Assembly: GCA_030141605.1 (NCBI GenBank) | Contig: JAQGDQ010000066.1 | Location: forward strand, 496,001-560,000 | From: Tubiluchus corallicola | Taxonomy: Eukaryota; Priapulida; Priapulimorpha; Priapulimorphida; Tubiluchidae | Reading direction: 5' to 3' | Length of the DNA stretch: 64,000 nucleotides | In this document: in pieces, positions 25,561-39,173 of the stretch | How the letters are laid out: every line of letters starts with the position of its first letter | Position numbering within the stretch: the stretch's first letter is position 1 | Made by a program: the position numbers and the translations under genes | Notes under the pieces: model-generated | Seen by the model: the letters and a program-made list of their open reading frames with translations, nothing else | Database searches by the model: none | What the model was told of the DNA's origin: nothing

Positions 25561-27219
25561 TCAGTAACGGTCGATTTTACAAATATAATATAGAAAATTA
25601 CCCATTTCAGAAAACCTTGAAAAGATACTATCATTTCTTTTTGAGGAAATTCTTTATTTAAACCGGTCTAAACAGAAAACAAATTATTGTCTTCTTTCAT
25701 GAAAAACTAAAGTGGCACTGAGGCAAATCTAAACAGCGAGATCTTTTCTGCAGGACTCAGCCGAGAATTTCGAAGCTACTTTCCACGACATCGACAGGGT
25801 GAAATGGAGAAACTAGAAGGAATTCAAGATGAAAATAGGTAGCTGTTAAAGGGTAATCTAATAAGTGGGAAGGGTGACACTTGTATGCAGAACTGAGAAT
25901 GACCATAAAACAACGCAAGAAGAAAATAATATTTTTGCATACTCAGGTTGTGCTCATCATGGAATATAAGTGAGGAAAAGCTGGTGAACCACTTTATGGC
26001 GGATAGTAGAACGAAAGAAGCACACACACGTTTTTGGGGAATGTCAGCAGAAACGGGCACACAGACTATTAAAAAGAGAACTGAGTATGAGAAACTCATG
26101 TTTTATCACACATGCTGAACTCTAATGTTGACAGGCTTGCAAAAAATATTGATTTAACAAGAAAAGTGGATATTAAATGTTTGTTCTCTGAAGTATCAGA
26201 ATTACTAGAACAGTATCAAATTAAAAATGTCGACATAAGTATGATTAAAAATAATTAAGAGTAAAATAAAAGAGAAGGTCAAAATAATAAATTTAAGAAT
26301 AAAAAATTTTAAATATGACATTAAATGCGATTAAAGCCTAATGTAATTTTTAAAGATTGTAAGGATAATTTGAGGTGATGTGTGCAATGAAGAGACAAAA
26401 ACAACAGAGCATTTATTTCTAGGTAAAAAAAAACAGCATGTTAGGAGTGATATTAATATGACAGATATTAACAGCACCTGTGCTGAAGTGTTAAATTAGT
26501 TGTGTCAGATATTAGAATACAGGAAAACAATAAGAAATAGCACTTGTCGGCAAGAAGAGGTGACTGAAAAGTAAAAGGTGACGGTTGGTGAAGAAGAATT
26601 GCTGAACGAAGACAAAGATGCGGAATGGAAACTCCTGTTATTCTCTTGCATCCCATTACAGAGTGAAGGAGATGCTCATTGGAGATACAGATGAAGAGGA
26701 GACTGCTGAAGCACCTGGCAATCAACGCTAAGAAATTTATTGAGCTAAATGTTCCAATTAACTGCGGCTAAAAATTGATTGACTGAAACTTGCATGAGAG
26801 TATTACACCAGAAGAAATGCGTTAGGTTTGCGAAATGAACAAGAAAAGTTGGGCTGTAACCGTACTTTTGACAAAGTTTTTCTCGCAGCGTTTAAAAAAA
26901 TAACGAGGTGTTTTTAACGCTCAGTGAAAATGAAAATCGCCCTGAGCTCTGAGCCTCGGAAACGGTGCTTTAAATAAATGATAAAAGATACCCCATGCTG
27001 CAATTGCAAAAGTAATTTGAAGAGAACACAAGTGGAAGTGGTGTAGGGCTGCCTGGGCTGATAGAGACCAGGCAAGTGTGAAGCTGCCGACCTTCATCTT
27101 TTAGTTTACTCTATCATCTGTAGTGTCTGTTTCACGTGAGTATTACTGTAGCGTAGTAAAGTTGTTATATAATAGTGACAGGTGATAATAATCGTAAGCA
27201 TTCCGTACGGTAGATAATG
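25561..27219. other. Transposon-derived intergenic sequence
   Basis: No intact gene. A short plus-strand frame near 26373-26424 reads VCNEETKTTEHLFL, resembling the C-terminal zinc-knuckle of LINE reverse transcriptases (C-x-x-C and ET-x-x-HL), followed by stops. Upstream patches (25960-26220) are open in short runs but with many stops; I could not assign them. Confidence 0.35.
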
Positions 27220-28151
27220 TGTTGGGAGCCGAGTGGACCACTGCGCCAAGTAGACCAATTGGTCTACTTGGGCTAGCCCAAGTAGACCGCGGTCTACTTG
27301 GGCTGCCCAAGTAGGACACTAGAGACAGGTCGCCAATTGAGTCGTTAAGTGTACTGACACCGTCCGTTGTGCTTGTTTATGTAATAATAATAATTAAAAC
27401 GTTAGTACACGTTAAATAATTTATTATACATCTAATAAAATAAAAGAATTTTATTCTGAGCTGGTAGAAGCAAGCACCACGAGGAGGTCGAGAGGTTGGA
27501 CTTAATTAGCTCAGCAAAAATTTTTTTGATGGCTACCTTACCTTTGAAGCGATCAGTTTATGCCCACTCATACATACACACAGTGATTGCTATTTCAGTT
27601 CAAAATCAATTTTCGTTTTGTTTTGAAAATATCAGTTTGTTCATAGGGCAACATCGCTATAACAAACCAATATTTTTCATCCACACTGAGGATTTGGAAT
27701 TAATGTTAGAAAAAATTATCAGCTGCATTTTTATAAACATGTTTATGCAATTCAAGTAGGAAAATATTTGACTGAATTAGCAATGCACTTTCACAGAATG
27801 CAATACAAAATAAAAATAAATATGACTATGGAAACAATAATAAATACGAGCAAAGTAAATAACAGGCTAAGCTACAACAATATTATAAAATAACATTTTG
27901 GTTGGGACTCAAAAAACTCAAAAAAGTTATTACTAGTAACACAATAAACCAAAACTTGACAAAAGGCAAAACTAGACAAAAGTTCATAAACACTGGAATA
28001 TTCTCACTTAATATTTAAGTCTACAGCTAAACAATCCTACATCTAACACCTACATTTATCGCTAGTGTCCTACTTGGGCTGCCCATGTAGGACACTACTT
28101 TTAGCGCATCAAGTGGTCTACTTGGCGCAGTGGTCCACTCGGCTCCCAACA
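27220..28151. mobile_element. 932-bp foldback transposon with nested palindromes
   Basis: Terminal inverted repeats are identical over 38 bp (27220-27257 and 28114-28151), starting TGTTGGGAGCC and ending GGCTCCCAACA. They are flanked by AATG at 27216-27219 and 28152-28155, a 4-bp target duplication. Inside the left arm lie two perfect 26-bp palindromes (27246-27271 and 27277-27302) built on the word CCAAGTAGACC, with GGGCTAGCCC between them. The right arm has a 33-bp near-perfect palindrome at 28064-28096 on the related word AGTGTCCTAC, which is also present at 27312-27321 in complement. The centre is AT-rich with no transposase, so it is non-autonomous. Confidence 0.8.
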
Positions 28152-28791
28152 AATGTTATTATAGGATTAAAGGTTTTCAATTCAGTTTTCCAATTTAGAA
28201 AGTTAAACTTTGCAAAAATAAACAAAACTTCTATTAAAGGATGATACACGTGGTACACACATGACAGCATTATGATACAATCATTTACTGCAGTCTACAT
28301 TATCTGCAAATAAGATACGTGTGTGTAATCATTGCTTAGGATACCTCATATTAATGTACATAATCTGATGCTAACCCATAAATAATAATTCTAATACCAA
28401 AAACTGCTATATAAAAAAGAAAACTTCATGACAGGCAGCTTATATATTCTAAAGTTCATTTTCATTTTCTAGTTATAGGGCATAATAGTTAAAGATAATA
28501 ATGCAAATTGTAATGGAAAAATACATGCTGAAGTGATAATAAATTACAAATTACATAAAAGTATGTATTCTTTAGTTAAATTCTTTATGTATTTGGTTGA
28601 TCATCCTATCATATTTTTCATTTTATCTTAATGCTTCCTTGTTGCATACACAATTTAGTTATTTCACTTTGAAGTTTAATTTCTTCCCCTATCAATTTAT
28701 GTTAACACTTGATTTTCTTAACGTACTTCATAATTATATTACACGGTTTAATTAGCAGCACTAAAAATTTTTTACAGTTTACACTAACCTG

Positions 28792-28839
28792 AGAAGGGTA
28801 GCTGACTTGATGACCAATTGGTCTTTCGCTACCCTTTCT
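28792..28839. repeat. Inverted repeat with perfect 12-bp palindrome at its centre
   Basis: AGAAGGGTAGC and GCTACCCTTTCT face each other across 25 bp whose core GACCAATTGGTC (28812-28823) is a perfect palindrome. The same 12-bp core is the centre of the first palindrome of the foldback element about 1.5 kb to the left. Confidence 0.55.
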
Positions 28840-29899
28840 GCTGCACCCCCTAACTCTTTCCTTTATCCATAATTTATCCCGTTTAATTAATAACTACAGC
28901 AATAATAGTCTATTTGTATTCTGGTGTAAATGAGGAGATAAATAAAATGTCTATATCTTATATGTTAAGTTTTTCCATTCGAAAAGTTTATTTGTCTGTA
29001 AATATCACAGTAGCAGTCAGGACTTTTCTGTTGAAATTGTTATGATTCGGTTAGAATGTTTTTTTAATTCAAAATTTTTAAAATGAATTCACCAAAGAGG
29101 ATCAGATCGAGGTTATAGTCATAATTGAACAACCATGGAAGTGAAGTAGTGATATAGCAGTAGAAAGATAGGTCTTTTGTATAATTTATTTTAATAGATT
29201 ATTCTATCTTCGATGTACAGAGGGCAGTTAAAATGCTTTCTTCTTCTATTTTAGGTATCATTTTGTGCAGTGTTACAGTAGTGGCACAGTCTTTCAGCAT
29301 CGTCCGCATTCTTTATTAAGGTCCTAGTTGCTTACCTTCACTTCTGCTATTCATTGCTTATGTTTTTTGTTTTGTACCAAGATTAAGTAAGGTTCCATTT
29401 GATAATTGCATTTTATTTCTCTATAGAATCTTAATTTATTGTGGCCTCCTCTTTTTCTTTCTTCAGTTTGTTTATCTGTGCAAATAATAAGTCTTCATAG
29501 CCCCTTTGTAAATCTGGTATCATATCTTTAATTCTTTTGTTAATTGCTAGGGAGTTGTTTTGGATAGATGCCCAATTCTGCTTTGCAGGCAATATTGGAG
29601 GCCAAAGACCAACACCCACTTCGTAAACCAATTGAGTACATATTCAAAAGGGAATTGGTTCCAAACCTAAAGAGGTTTTCAGTATTTTCCTCATTTGTTT
29701 AATTTAATTTTTCGATGTACATGTGACATGATCTCGGTATGCCTGTTGTAGTATAGATATTTAACTTGTTTCTCTGTTTTCGTCATGTTGGAATTCAGTA
29801 ATGTTAAACTTATAGGTAGTTTCTTTCCTGTTTGTGTGTGGAGAATTTGAAGAGATAACCTCATTTTTATACATGTCTTTTATTACTCTTATTGTATCT

Positions 29900-31000
29900 T
29901 TTCTATGCCTATGTTCAAGTTTGCAAATAATAAATTGTGATTAATCTTTTCAAAATCAGAAAGCATGTGTACAGGTAAGTACCTTCTTGCACAAGGTTTT
30001 GTTTTATCATCGAGTTATAGAGTAGTGGAGATCAGTTGTCTGGGAATTCTTTCTAAACCAGAAATGTAGTTTTGAGAGTAGTTATTTTTTTCCAAATGAT
30101 TACTTAGGCTTTCGTCAACAATTGAACAGATAATTTTGCTAAGCTGGAGATAAACTGAAATGGCATGAATAGTCTTCGGTTAAGATGTTTCACCATCTTT
30201 GAATATGGGGGTCAGGAGACTCATGGACTGGAGGTCAGGGTGTTCTCTTTGATCTAGTATTAAATTCATGAATTTTACAAGGAACCTCACTAGAGTTTTG
30301 ATTCCTTTTTGAATCATTTCATTTGACATATTGTCTGTACCTGTGCGTTTTCTTGATTTAAGAACTCGTGTTTATTTTTTATTTCATGTATTGTCATAGG
30401 TGTCTTATCCCTTTGTGCATTTTTGGGTTCACATCTTTCCATTTGAGTTATTTTATATCAGGTCGTATTCTATTGTCGTAACTTTTTATGTTACCATTGG
30501 TCAGTCTTGTTACGATGTCCTCATCTCTCTATTGAAATATTCACATTTTTTTGTTTTTTTGCTCCACGTAGGTGGTTTACAAATACCATTCCAAATGTGC
30601 TTCGGACTGCTGGTTTTTAATTCTTTTATTTTGGCAACTGTTTCTATGATTGTGGTTTTATTCTCTTTTTAATTATGATTTTATTCTTCTAACAGTTCTT
30701 TCAGTTGGGATCTCACAGAGTTGTTATTTGGATTTCTTTTCAGTTGTCGGTTGTAATAGCTGATCTGGTTTTGTGTCTGCCGCAACTGTAGTTTTTTCTT
30801 TTTTTGCTTTTAGGGATAAGTGTTATTTGAGTTAGGAGAGATCACTTCTTTGACTGCTGAATGAAATATATCAGCTATGTCATCAAGAGCATCATCTGTA
30901 AATCCGTATTTTCATAGCGTTTATTAGTAAAAATTGCAATTTTGGTTTGAATAGCCTCAGAATATAGTGTAATTTGTATTGTATTGTATTGTAAAAACTG
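29900..31000 (-). mobile_element. Antisense reverse-transcriptase relic (non-LTR)
   Basis: On the minus strand around 30355-30190 the frame reads TGTDNMSNEMIQKGIKTL and then LLTPIFKDGE, the finger-domain signature of LINE reverse transcriptases (G-x-D-x-x-x-NEM and PIFK-x-G-[DE]). Just beyond, separated by stops, are ISVYLQLSKIICSIVDE-like and DFEK-like remnants near 29960-30160. Upstream lysine-rich fragments extend to about 31000. Frameshifts and stops are frequent. Exact limits are not resolved. Confidence 0.6.
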
Positions 31001-31154
31001 TTTGACAACTGCAATAAACTGATCTCCATGTGTTAATGTACCGATACTCGATTTGGTAATGTTATCGATTGGATATAATTATCACAGGCACCCTTTGCTT
31101 CGTCCACTGATTTCTTTAGGGAGCTTCTTTGTAAAATTCATTGTAATGATTTAT

Positions 31155-31515
<361 letters not shown>

Positions 31516-32097
31516 CATCTACAACTACTTTTATATGTGCAAAACTGTTTTTTTCTACAGTCATGTGATTATCATGCCTAATGTGAAATTCTAATTTACA
31601 GTGATCTGAAATAAATTGTTATAATTTCCGACCGAAAAAAGTGTTACTTGGTCATATCCATTTTTGCTAATTAAAACAAAGGCTACCAAGTAAACTTCCC
31701 ACAGAATCTACTAATTTCCTTCCGTTAAGCATTCTTAATCGATTTTTTCTATTTTCAATTTCGATTTCTTCTATAAACATTAGTCCAGTGCCATGTTTGC
31801 TAAAAAGCTGATCAGTTAAAGAAATATGAACACCCTTCATCAGCAACGGCAACAAACACTATTTGCACTATGGCAGCAAATTCAGATCTACGAGATATAA
31901 ACCGGAAAGAATTACTTAAGTTTTACTGTCTGCACAGCTTTTTACTAATCTAGACTGTATATACAGTCCCCCGTCCATTTTACCACAAAATTCATTTACT
32001 ACACGTGAATTAGCCAGGAGGAGTGGCTGTATTCATATTTATACAAAAATAGCCCACAATAAATATTCAGTGTTAAAGGCTTCTTTGACAGAAGTTC
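31516..32097. other. Spacer between the two satellite arrays
   Basis: AT-rich single-copy-looking sequence. No coding or RNA feature is visible. Confidence 0.5.
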
Positions 32098-34390
32098 TTT
32101 TAACACAGGCATATGTACACTGTGTTCAATCCATCATCACAATTCTCTGGACACAAACATATGTACACTGTGTTCTTTCCATCATCACAATTCTCTGGAC
32201 ACAAACATATGTTCACTGTGTTCCTTCCATCATCATAATTCTCTTGACACAAACATATGTTCACTGTGTTCTTTCCATCATCATAATTCTCTTGACACAA
32301 ACATATGTACACTGTGTTCTTTCCATCATCACAATTCTCTGGACACAAACATATGTACACTGTGTTCTTTCCATCATCACAATTCTCTTGACACAAACAT
32401 ATGTTCACTGTGTTCTTTCCATCATCATAATTCTCTTGACACAAACATATGTACACTGTGTTCTTTCCATCATCACAATTCTCTTGACACAAACATATGT
32501 TCACTGTGTTCTTTCCATCATCATAATTCTCTTGACACAAACGTATATACACTGTGTTCAATCCATCATCACAATTTTCTTGACACAAACATATGCACAC
32601 AGTGTTCTTTCCATCATCATAATTCTCTTGACACAAACATATGTACACTGTGTTCTTTCCATCATCACAATTTTCTTGACACAAACATATGTACACAGTG
32701 TTCTTTCCATCATCATAATTCTCTTGACACAAACATATGTACACTGTGTTCTTTCCATCATCACAATTCTCTTGACACAAACATATGTTCACTGTGTTCT
32801 TTCCATCATCATAATTCTCTTGACACAAACGTATATACACTGTGTTCTATCCATCATCACAATTTTCTTGACACAAACATATGTACACAGTGTTCTTTCC
32901 ATCATCACAATTCTCTTGACACAAACATATGTTCACTGTGTTCTTTCCATCATCATAATTCTCTTGACACAAACGTATATACACTGTGTTCAATCCATCA
33001 TCACAATTTTCTTGACACAAACATATGTACACAGTGTTCTTTCCATCATCATAATTCTCTTGACACAAACATATGTACACAGTGTTCTTTCCATCATCAT
33101 AATTCTCTTGACACAAACATATGTACACTGTGTTCTTTCCATCATCACAATTCTCTGGACACAAACATATGTACACTGTGTTCTTTCCATCATCACAATT
33201 CTCTTGACACAAACATATGTTCACTGTGTTCTTTCCATCATCATAATTCTCTTGACACAAACGTATATACACTGTGTTCAATCCATCATCACAATTTTCT
33301 TGACACAAACATATGTACACAGTGTTCTTTCCATCATCATAATTCTCTTGACACAAACATATGTACACTGTGTTCTTTCCATCATCACAATTTTCTTGAC
33401 ACAAACATATGTACACAGTGTTCTTTCCATCATCATAATTCTCTTGACACAAACATATGTACACTGTGTTCTTTCCATCATCACAATTCTCTTGACACAA
33501 ACATATGTTCACTGTGTTCTTTCCATCATCATAATTCTCTTGACACAAACGTATATACACTGTGTTCAATCCATCATCACAATTTTCTTGACACAAACAT
33601 ATGTACACAGTGTTCTTTCCATCATCACAATTCTCTTGACACAAACATATGTTCACTGTGTTCTTTCCATCATCATAATTCTCTTGACACAAACGTATAT
33701 ACACTGTGTTCAATCCATCATCACAATTTTCTTGACACAAACATATGTACACAGTGTTCTTTCCATCATCATAATTCTCTTGACACAAACATATGTACAC
33801 AGTGTTCTTTCCATCATCATAATTCTCTTGACACAAACATATGTACACTGTGTTCTTTCCATCATCACAATTCTCTGGACACAAACATATGTACACTGTG
33901 TTCTTTCCATCATCACAATTCTCTGGACACAAACATATGTACACTGTGTTCTTTCCATCATCACAATTCTCTTGACACAAACATATGTTCACTGTGTTCT
34001 TTCCATCATCATAATTCTCTTGACAAATGTATATACACTGTGTTCTTTCCATCATCACAATTTTCTTGACACAAACATATGTACACAGTGTTCTTTCCAT
34101 CATCATAATTCTCTTGACACAAACATATGTACACTGTGTTCTTTCCATCATCACAATTCTCTTGACACAAACATATGTACACTGTGTTCTTTCCATCATC
34201 ACAATTCTCTTGACACAAACATATGTACACTGTGTTCTTTCCATCATCACAATTCTCTTGACACAAACATATGTACACTGTGTTCTTTCCATCATCACAA
34301 TTCTCTTGACACAAACATATGTACACTGTGTTCTTTCCATCATCATAATTCTCTTGACACAAATATATGTACACTGTGTCCAATCCAATA
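32098..34390. repeat. 48-bp minisatellite, about 48 copies, with higher-order repeats
   Basis: Unit of 48 bp built from CCATCATCACAATTCTCTTG then ACACAAACATATGTACAC then TGTGTTCTTT. Variants differ at CATCATCATAA versus CATCATCACAA, CTTGACA versus CTGGACA, TTCAC versus TACAC, and GTATATAC with CAATCC. The GTATATAC variant recurs at 32542, 32830, 32974, 33262, 33550 and 33694, i.e. spacings of 288, 144, 288, 288 and 144 bp: six- and three-unit higher-order blocks. One unit at about 34021 lacks 2 bp. As 48 is divisible by three and the unit lacks stops in several frames, long open frames (797 aa plus, 513 aa minus) appear on both strands; I regard them as repeat artefacts. The array ends 160 bp before the TMEM14 start codon. 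Confidence 0.95.
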
Positions 34391-34550
34391 CATCATCACA
34401 ATTAGAACAATGTGTTCCGCAAATACCTTTATGCTGTATGTTAAATTTTACTATGGATGTTGATTTTGATAAATTCAGTCTCTAAAAATGTGATTAATTG
34501 TATGTGTTTGTAGGATCATCTAACTTTTCAGTTGTTAACTTGTATGATCA

Positions 34551-36726
<2,176 letters not shown>

Positions 36727-38550
36727 TTACATATTTTTTCATTAGACGATAGACATTCCATAAATATCCAGGTATGGCTTCATGAGTTTCTCTCAAATTC
36801 ATGTCCGTCTAAAATATCATGTCTATCTTATTTATGTCCATCTAAATAAGAACATAATATTCCTTTTAGATTTCGACTGCAAGTGACATCTTAACTTGAT
36901 GTACAGACTGCCATGCCATTTGTTTATTACTGCTGATAATGATTTAAAGTACTAATTTTAAGCAACGAATACTTAGTGCTGTGTTTACAAATTGTAAAGC
37001 CCTGCAGGTAAGATGTATTAATATTTTAATGAGGGGAATCAATTGTACATTAGAATCACATGCAGTCATCATATTTACATCTGATTCTCCACTAATCACT
37101 CACTTTGGTTGTCCTGAATTTTCACTAAATCTATTTTTGTGACTGCTCATTTACTGTTTGTGATCAGGAAATTTTCACAGTCTGTACCATTGCAGCTGCT
37201 TTGTTAAAAGGATCTATTGCTACCATCTTCTTCATTATTTGTTGTACATTTTCATCTTGTGTTTCGTGGGTTATTATTGTTTAACGTATTGTTGTGTTTG
37301 TTATATACAGGTGCCATATTTATATTCAGGAAGTTGACAAGACAAGTTCGTGTGGGATGGTCCAGATCCAAGATTGTTTGTAATTGTACAATGTTGCTTA
37401 GCACTAGACTAATTGTGTCAGCAAGATAGTTCGATTGTGTATGCTAATGTCTTAGCAATGCTTTGTCTTCACAGATCATTAACTGATCATTAGCTAGTGA
37501 TGTATCGTTGATTATTTTTGCTTATCTAAATGCATTTATGCTGTATTATGCCAAAAATTATTTGTTGGCTGCAAAGTATTTCGTTAGTACTACTTTAGTA
37601 CTCGTGGTACAATGAGACAGCATATTTGGGTTAAGAAGAGTGGAAATACTTTTCTGTCGTGTAATTTTCATGTGATTAATAATATTAGTAGAGTTTCTGT
37701 TATAATAATGGTAATAGGACTATAGATAAATTATACAATGTTTCTTAATTGTGAATGTAGCATTGAGAGCATGCGTTAACTATTATTAACTGTGATTAGA
37801 AGTCTAGTGTTTAACTATTATTTTTATTTGAAGGTCTGTTTTTGAGTTTTGAAAATAATTGTAATTTCCAAATTTTTAATAATTATTTAAAAAATGAAAT
37901 AGTTTGTTTTACTTTGTTATTTTTAGTGTTTGTATGTTTCTGTCAAACATGTCTGATATAATATTAAATTAAGTGGTGTTTTTAGTACATACTATACACA
38001 GTTCAGGTATCGGTTTTTATTCGATGATATGTACGAATAATTTTGAAGACATTCATTGAACTAAGGTCCCACACATAGAAAGACTGAGGGCAATACTTTA
38101 GCCTGAGAGTGAGAGGTTTTACTGAGTGTTAACTCGGTGAAAAGTTAAATTTGTGTAATTAATGACGATGTGAAGGTCATCCATGCAAAAATGGAACAAT
38201 CTGTAAGAGATAAATGAAATACCATCAAATAAGCTTCTGAGTAATAATAGAGGTTAAATGCATCAAGTCACTAAAGTCAGAACATATTTACGGCTTGGAC
38301 TGGTTGTAGTACACTGTGAGGCAACGGGTAATGAGTTTATTTTGATTGTAGCTGATGGCAAATTGTTACAGGTCGACTATATCATATGAGATCAAAGTTG
38401 AAGCACATTACGTTGCTTTTTCCCTAATTGGCCAGCCCTTCTGGTATGCCTTTCTCGGCTTGCCACGTTAAACCCGAAGAACGAGTAATTTTGAGTTGAA
38501 GTAAAATGTAAAGCAGTCACTACGAGAAGCTTTCAGCTGTTGGCGAATTC
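36727..38550. other. Intergenic gap downstream of TMEM14
   Basis: This contains the TMEM14 3' UTR, of unknown extent, and AT-rich sequence. A 70-residue open frame at 37217-37429 has no recognisable domain. Nothing else is supported. Confidence 0.45.
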
Positions 38551-38555
38551 AAAAA
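38551..38555 (-). terminator. Pol III terminator of tRNA-Asp
   Basis: Five T residues on the minus strand, 9 nt past the tRNA 3' end, as expected for RNA polymerase III termination. Confidence 0.7.
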
Positions 38556-38564
38556 GTATTTTAT

Positions 38565-38636
38565 CTCCCCGACGGGGAATTGAACCCCGGTCTCCCGCGT
38601 GACAGGCGGGGATACTCACCACTATACTATCGAGGA
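38565..38636 (-). tRNA. tRNA-Asp (anticodon GTC)
   Basis: 72 nt on the minus strand. Acceptor stem TCCTCGA pairs with TCGGGGA (one U-G), discriminator G73 as required for Asp. The A-box region is TAGTATAGTGG, the anticodon loop CTGTCAC has GTC, and the T-arm has GGTTCAATTCC. All stems close and there is no intron, so it looks functional. Confidence 0.97.
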
Positions 38637-38671
38637 TTAGATACTAAAACTGACAAAATGTATTTTGTTAG

Positions 38672-38975
38672 GCATCTGAATCTGTTTACAAAAAAATTAA
38701 TCTTCTAATAAAAGTTTACAAATTTTTTGACAGTAACATTTAAAGAATTAACGAGCAGTCATTTTTATGATAACTGTCATGATTTTTTTATGTTTACTAG
38801 ATTAAGTGTTACATAATGCATTCTATTATGCATCTGAATCTCTTTATAGAAAATTTATCTTCTAAGAAAAGTTTACAAATTCTTTGACAGCAACATTTAA
38901 AGAATTAGCAAGCAGTCATCTTTGTGATTACTGTTATGATTTTTTTTATGTATTACTAAATTAAGTGAACTATTT
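38672..38975. repeat. Diverged tandem duplication, period 158 bp
   Basis: Two direct copies beginning GCATCTGAATCT at 38672 and 38830. Shared landmarks include AAAAGTTTACAAATT, TTTGACAG, AACATTTAAAGAATTA and GATTTTTTTATG. Copies differ by scattered substitutions and small indels. Located between the tRNA and IFT54. Confidence 0.85.
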
Positions 38976-39173
38976 CGTAATCATGGGCTTATTTTTTAAT
39001 TAGAGTTTGAAAATTAACGGCTTACTTTGTATACCGAAGTCATAGCAACATGATGGAAGCAAAATTCCTGAATGTGTTTTGTGCAAATAAAATAAAATAG
39101 TTGTTAAAATTATAACAGGGCATACATTATACTTATGAAATATCTTATTGTACTGTTTATGTGAGACGTAATA

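Larger units (their letters stand above)
28152..31150. other. Gene-poor stretch with LINE relics
   Basis: This holds a LINE-like tail (GGAGATAAATAAA near 28932), a stem at 28792-28839, an unidentified 66-residue minus frame at 29431-29631 ending in a KLKKEKEEATIN tail, and the antisense reverse-transcriptase relic described separately. No host gene is seen. Confidence 0.4.

Noticed and set aside
32098-34390. CRISPR-like array
   Set aside because: Direct repeats are contiguous without unique spacers and the genome is eukaryotic, so it is a minisatellite.
32070-34463. 797-aa plus-strand and 513-aa minus-strand open frames
   Set aside because: They follow from a 48-bp (16-codon) tandem repeat without stops in several frames; a 2-bp deletion shifts frame without closing it, and there is no domain or splice context.
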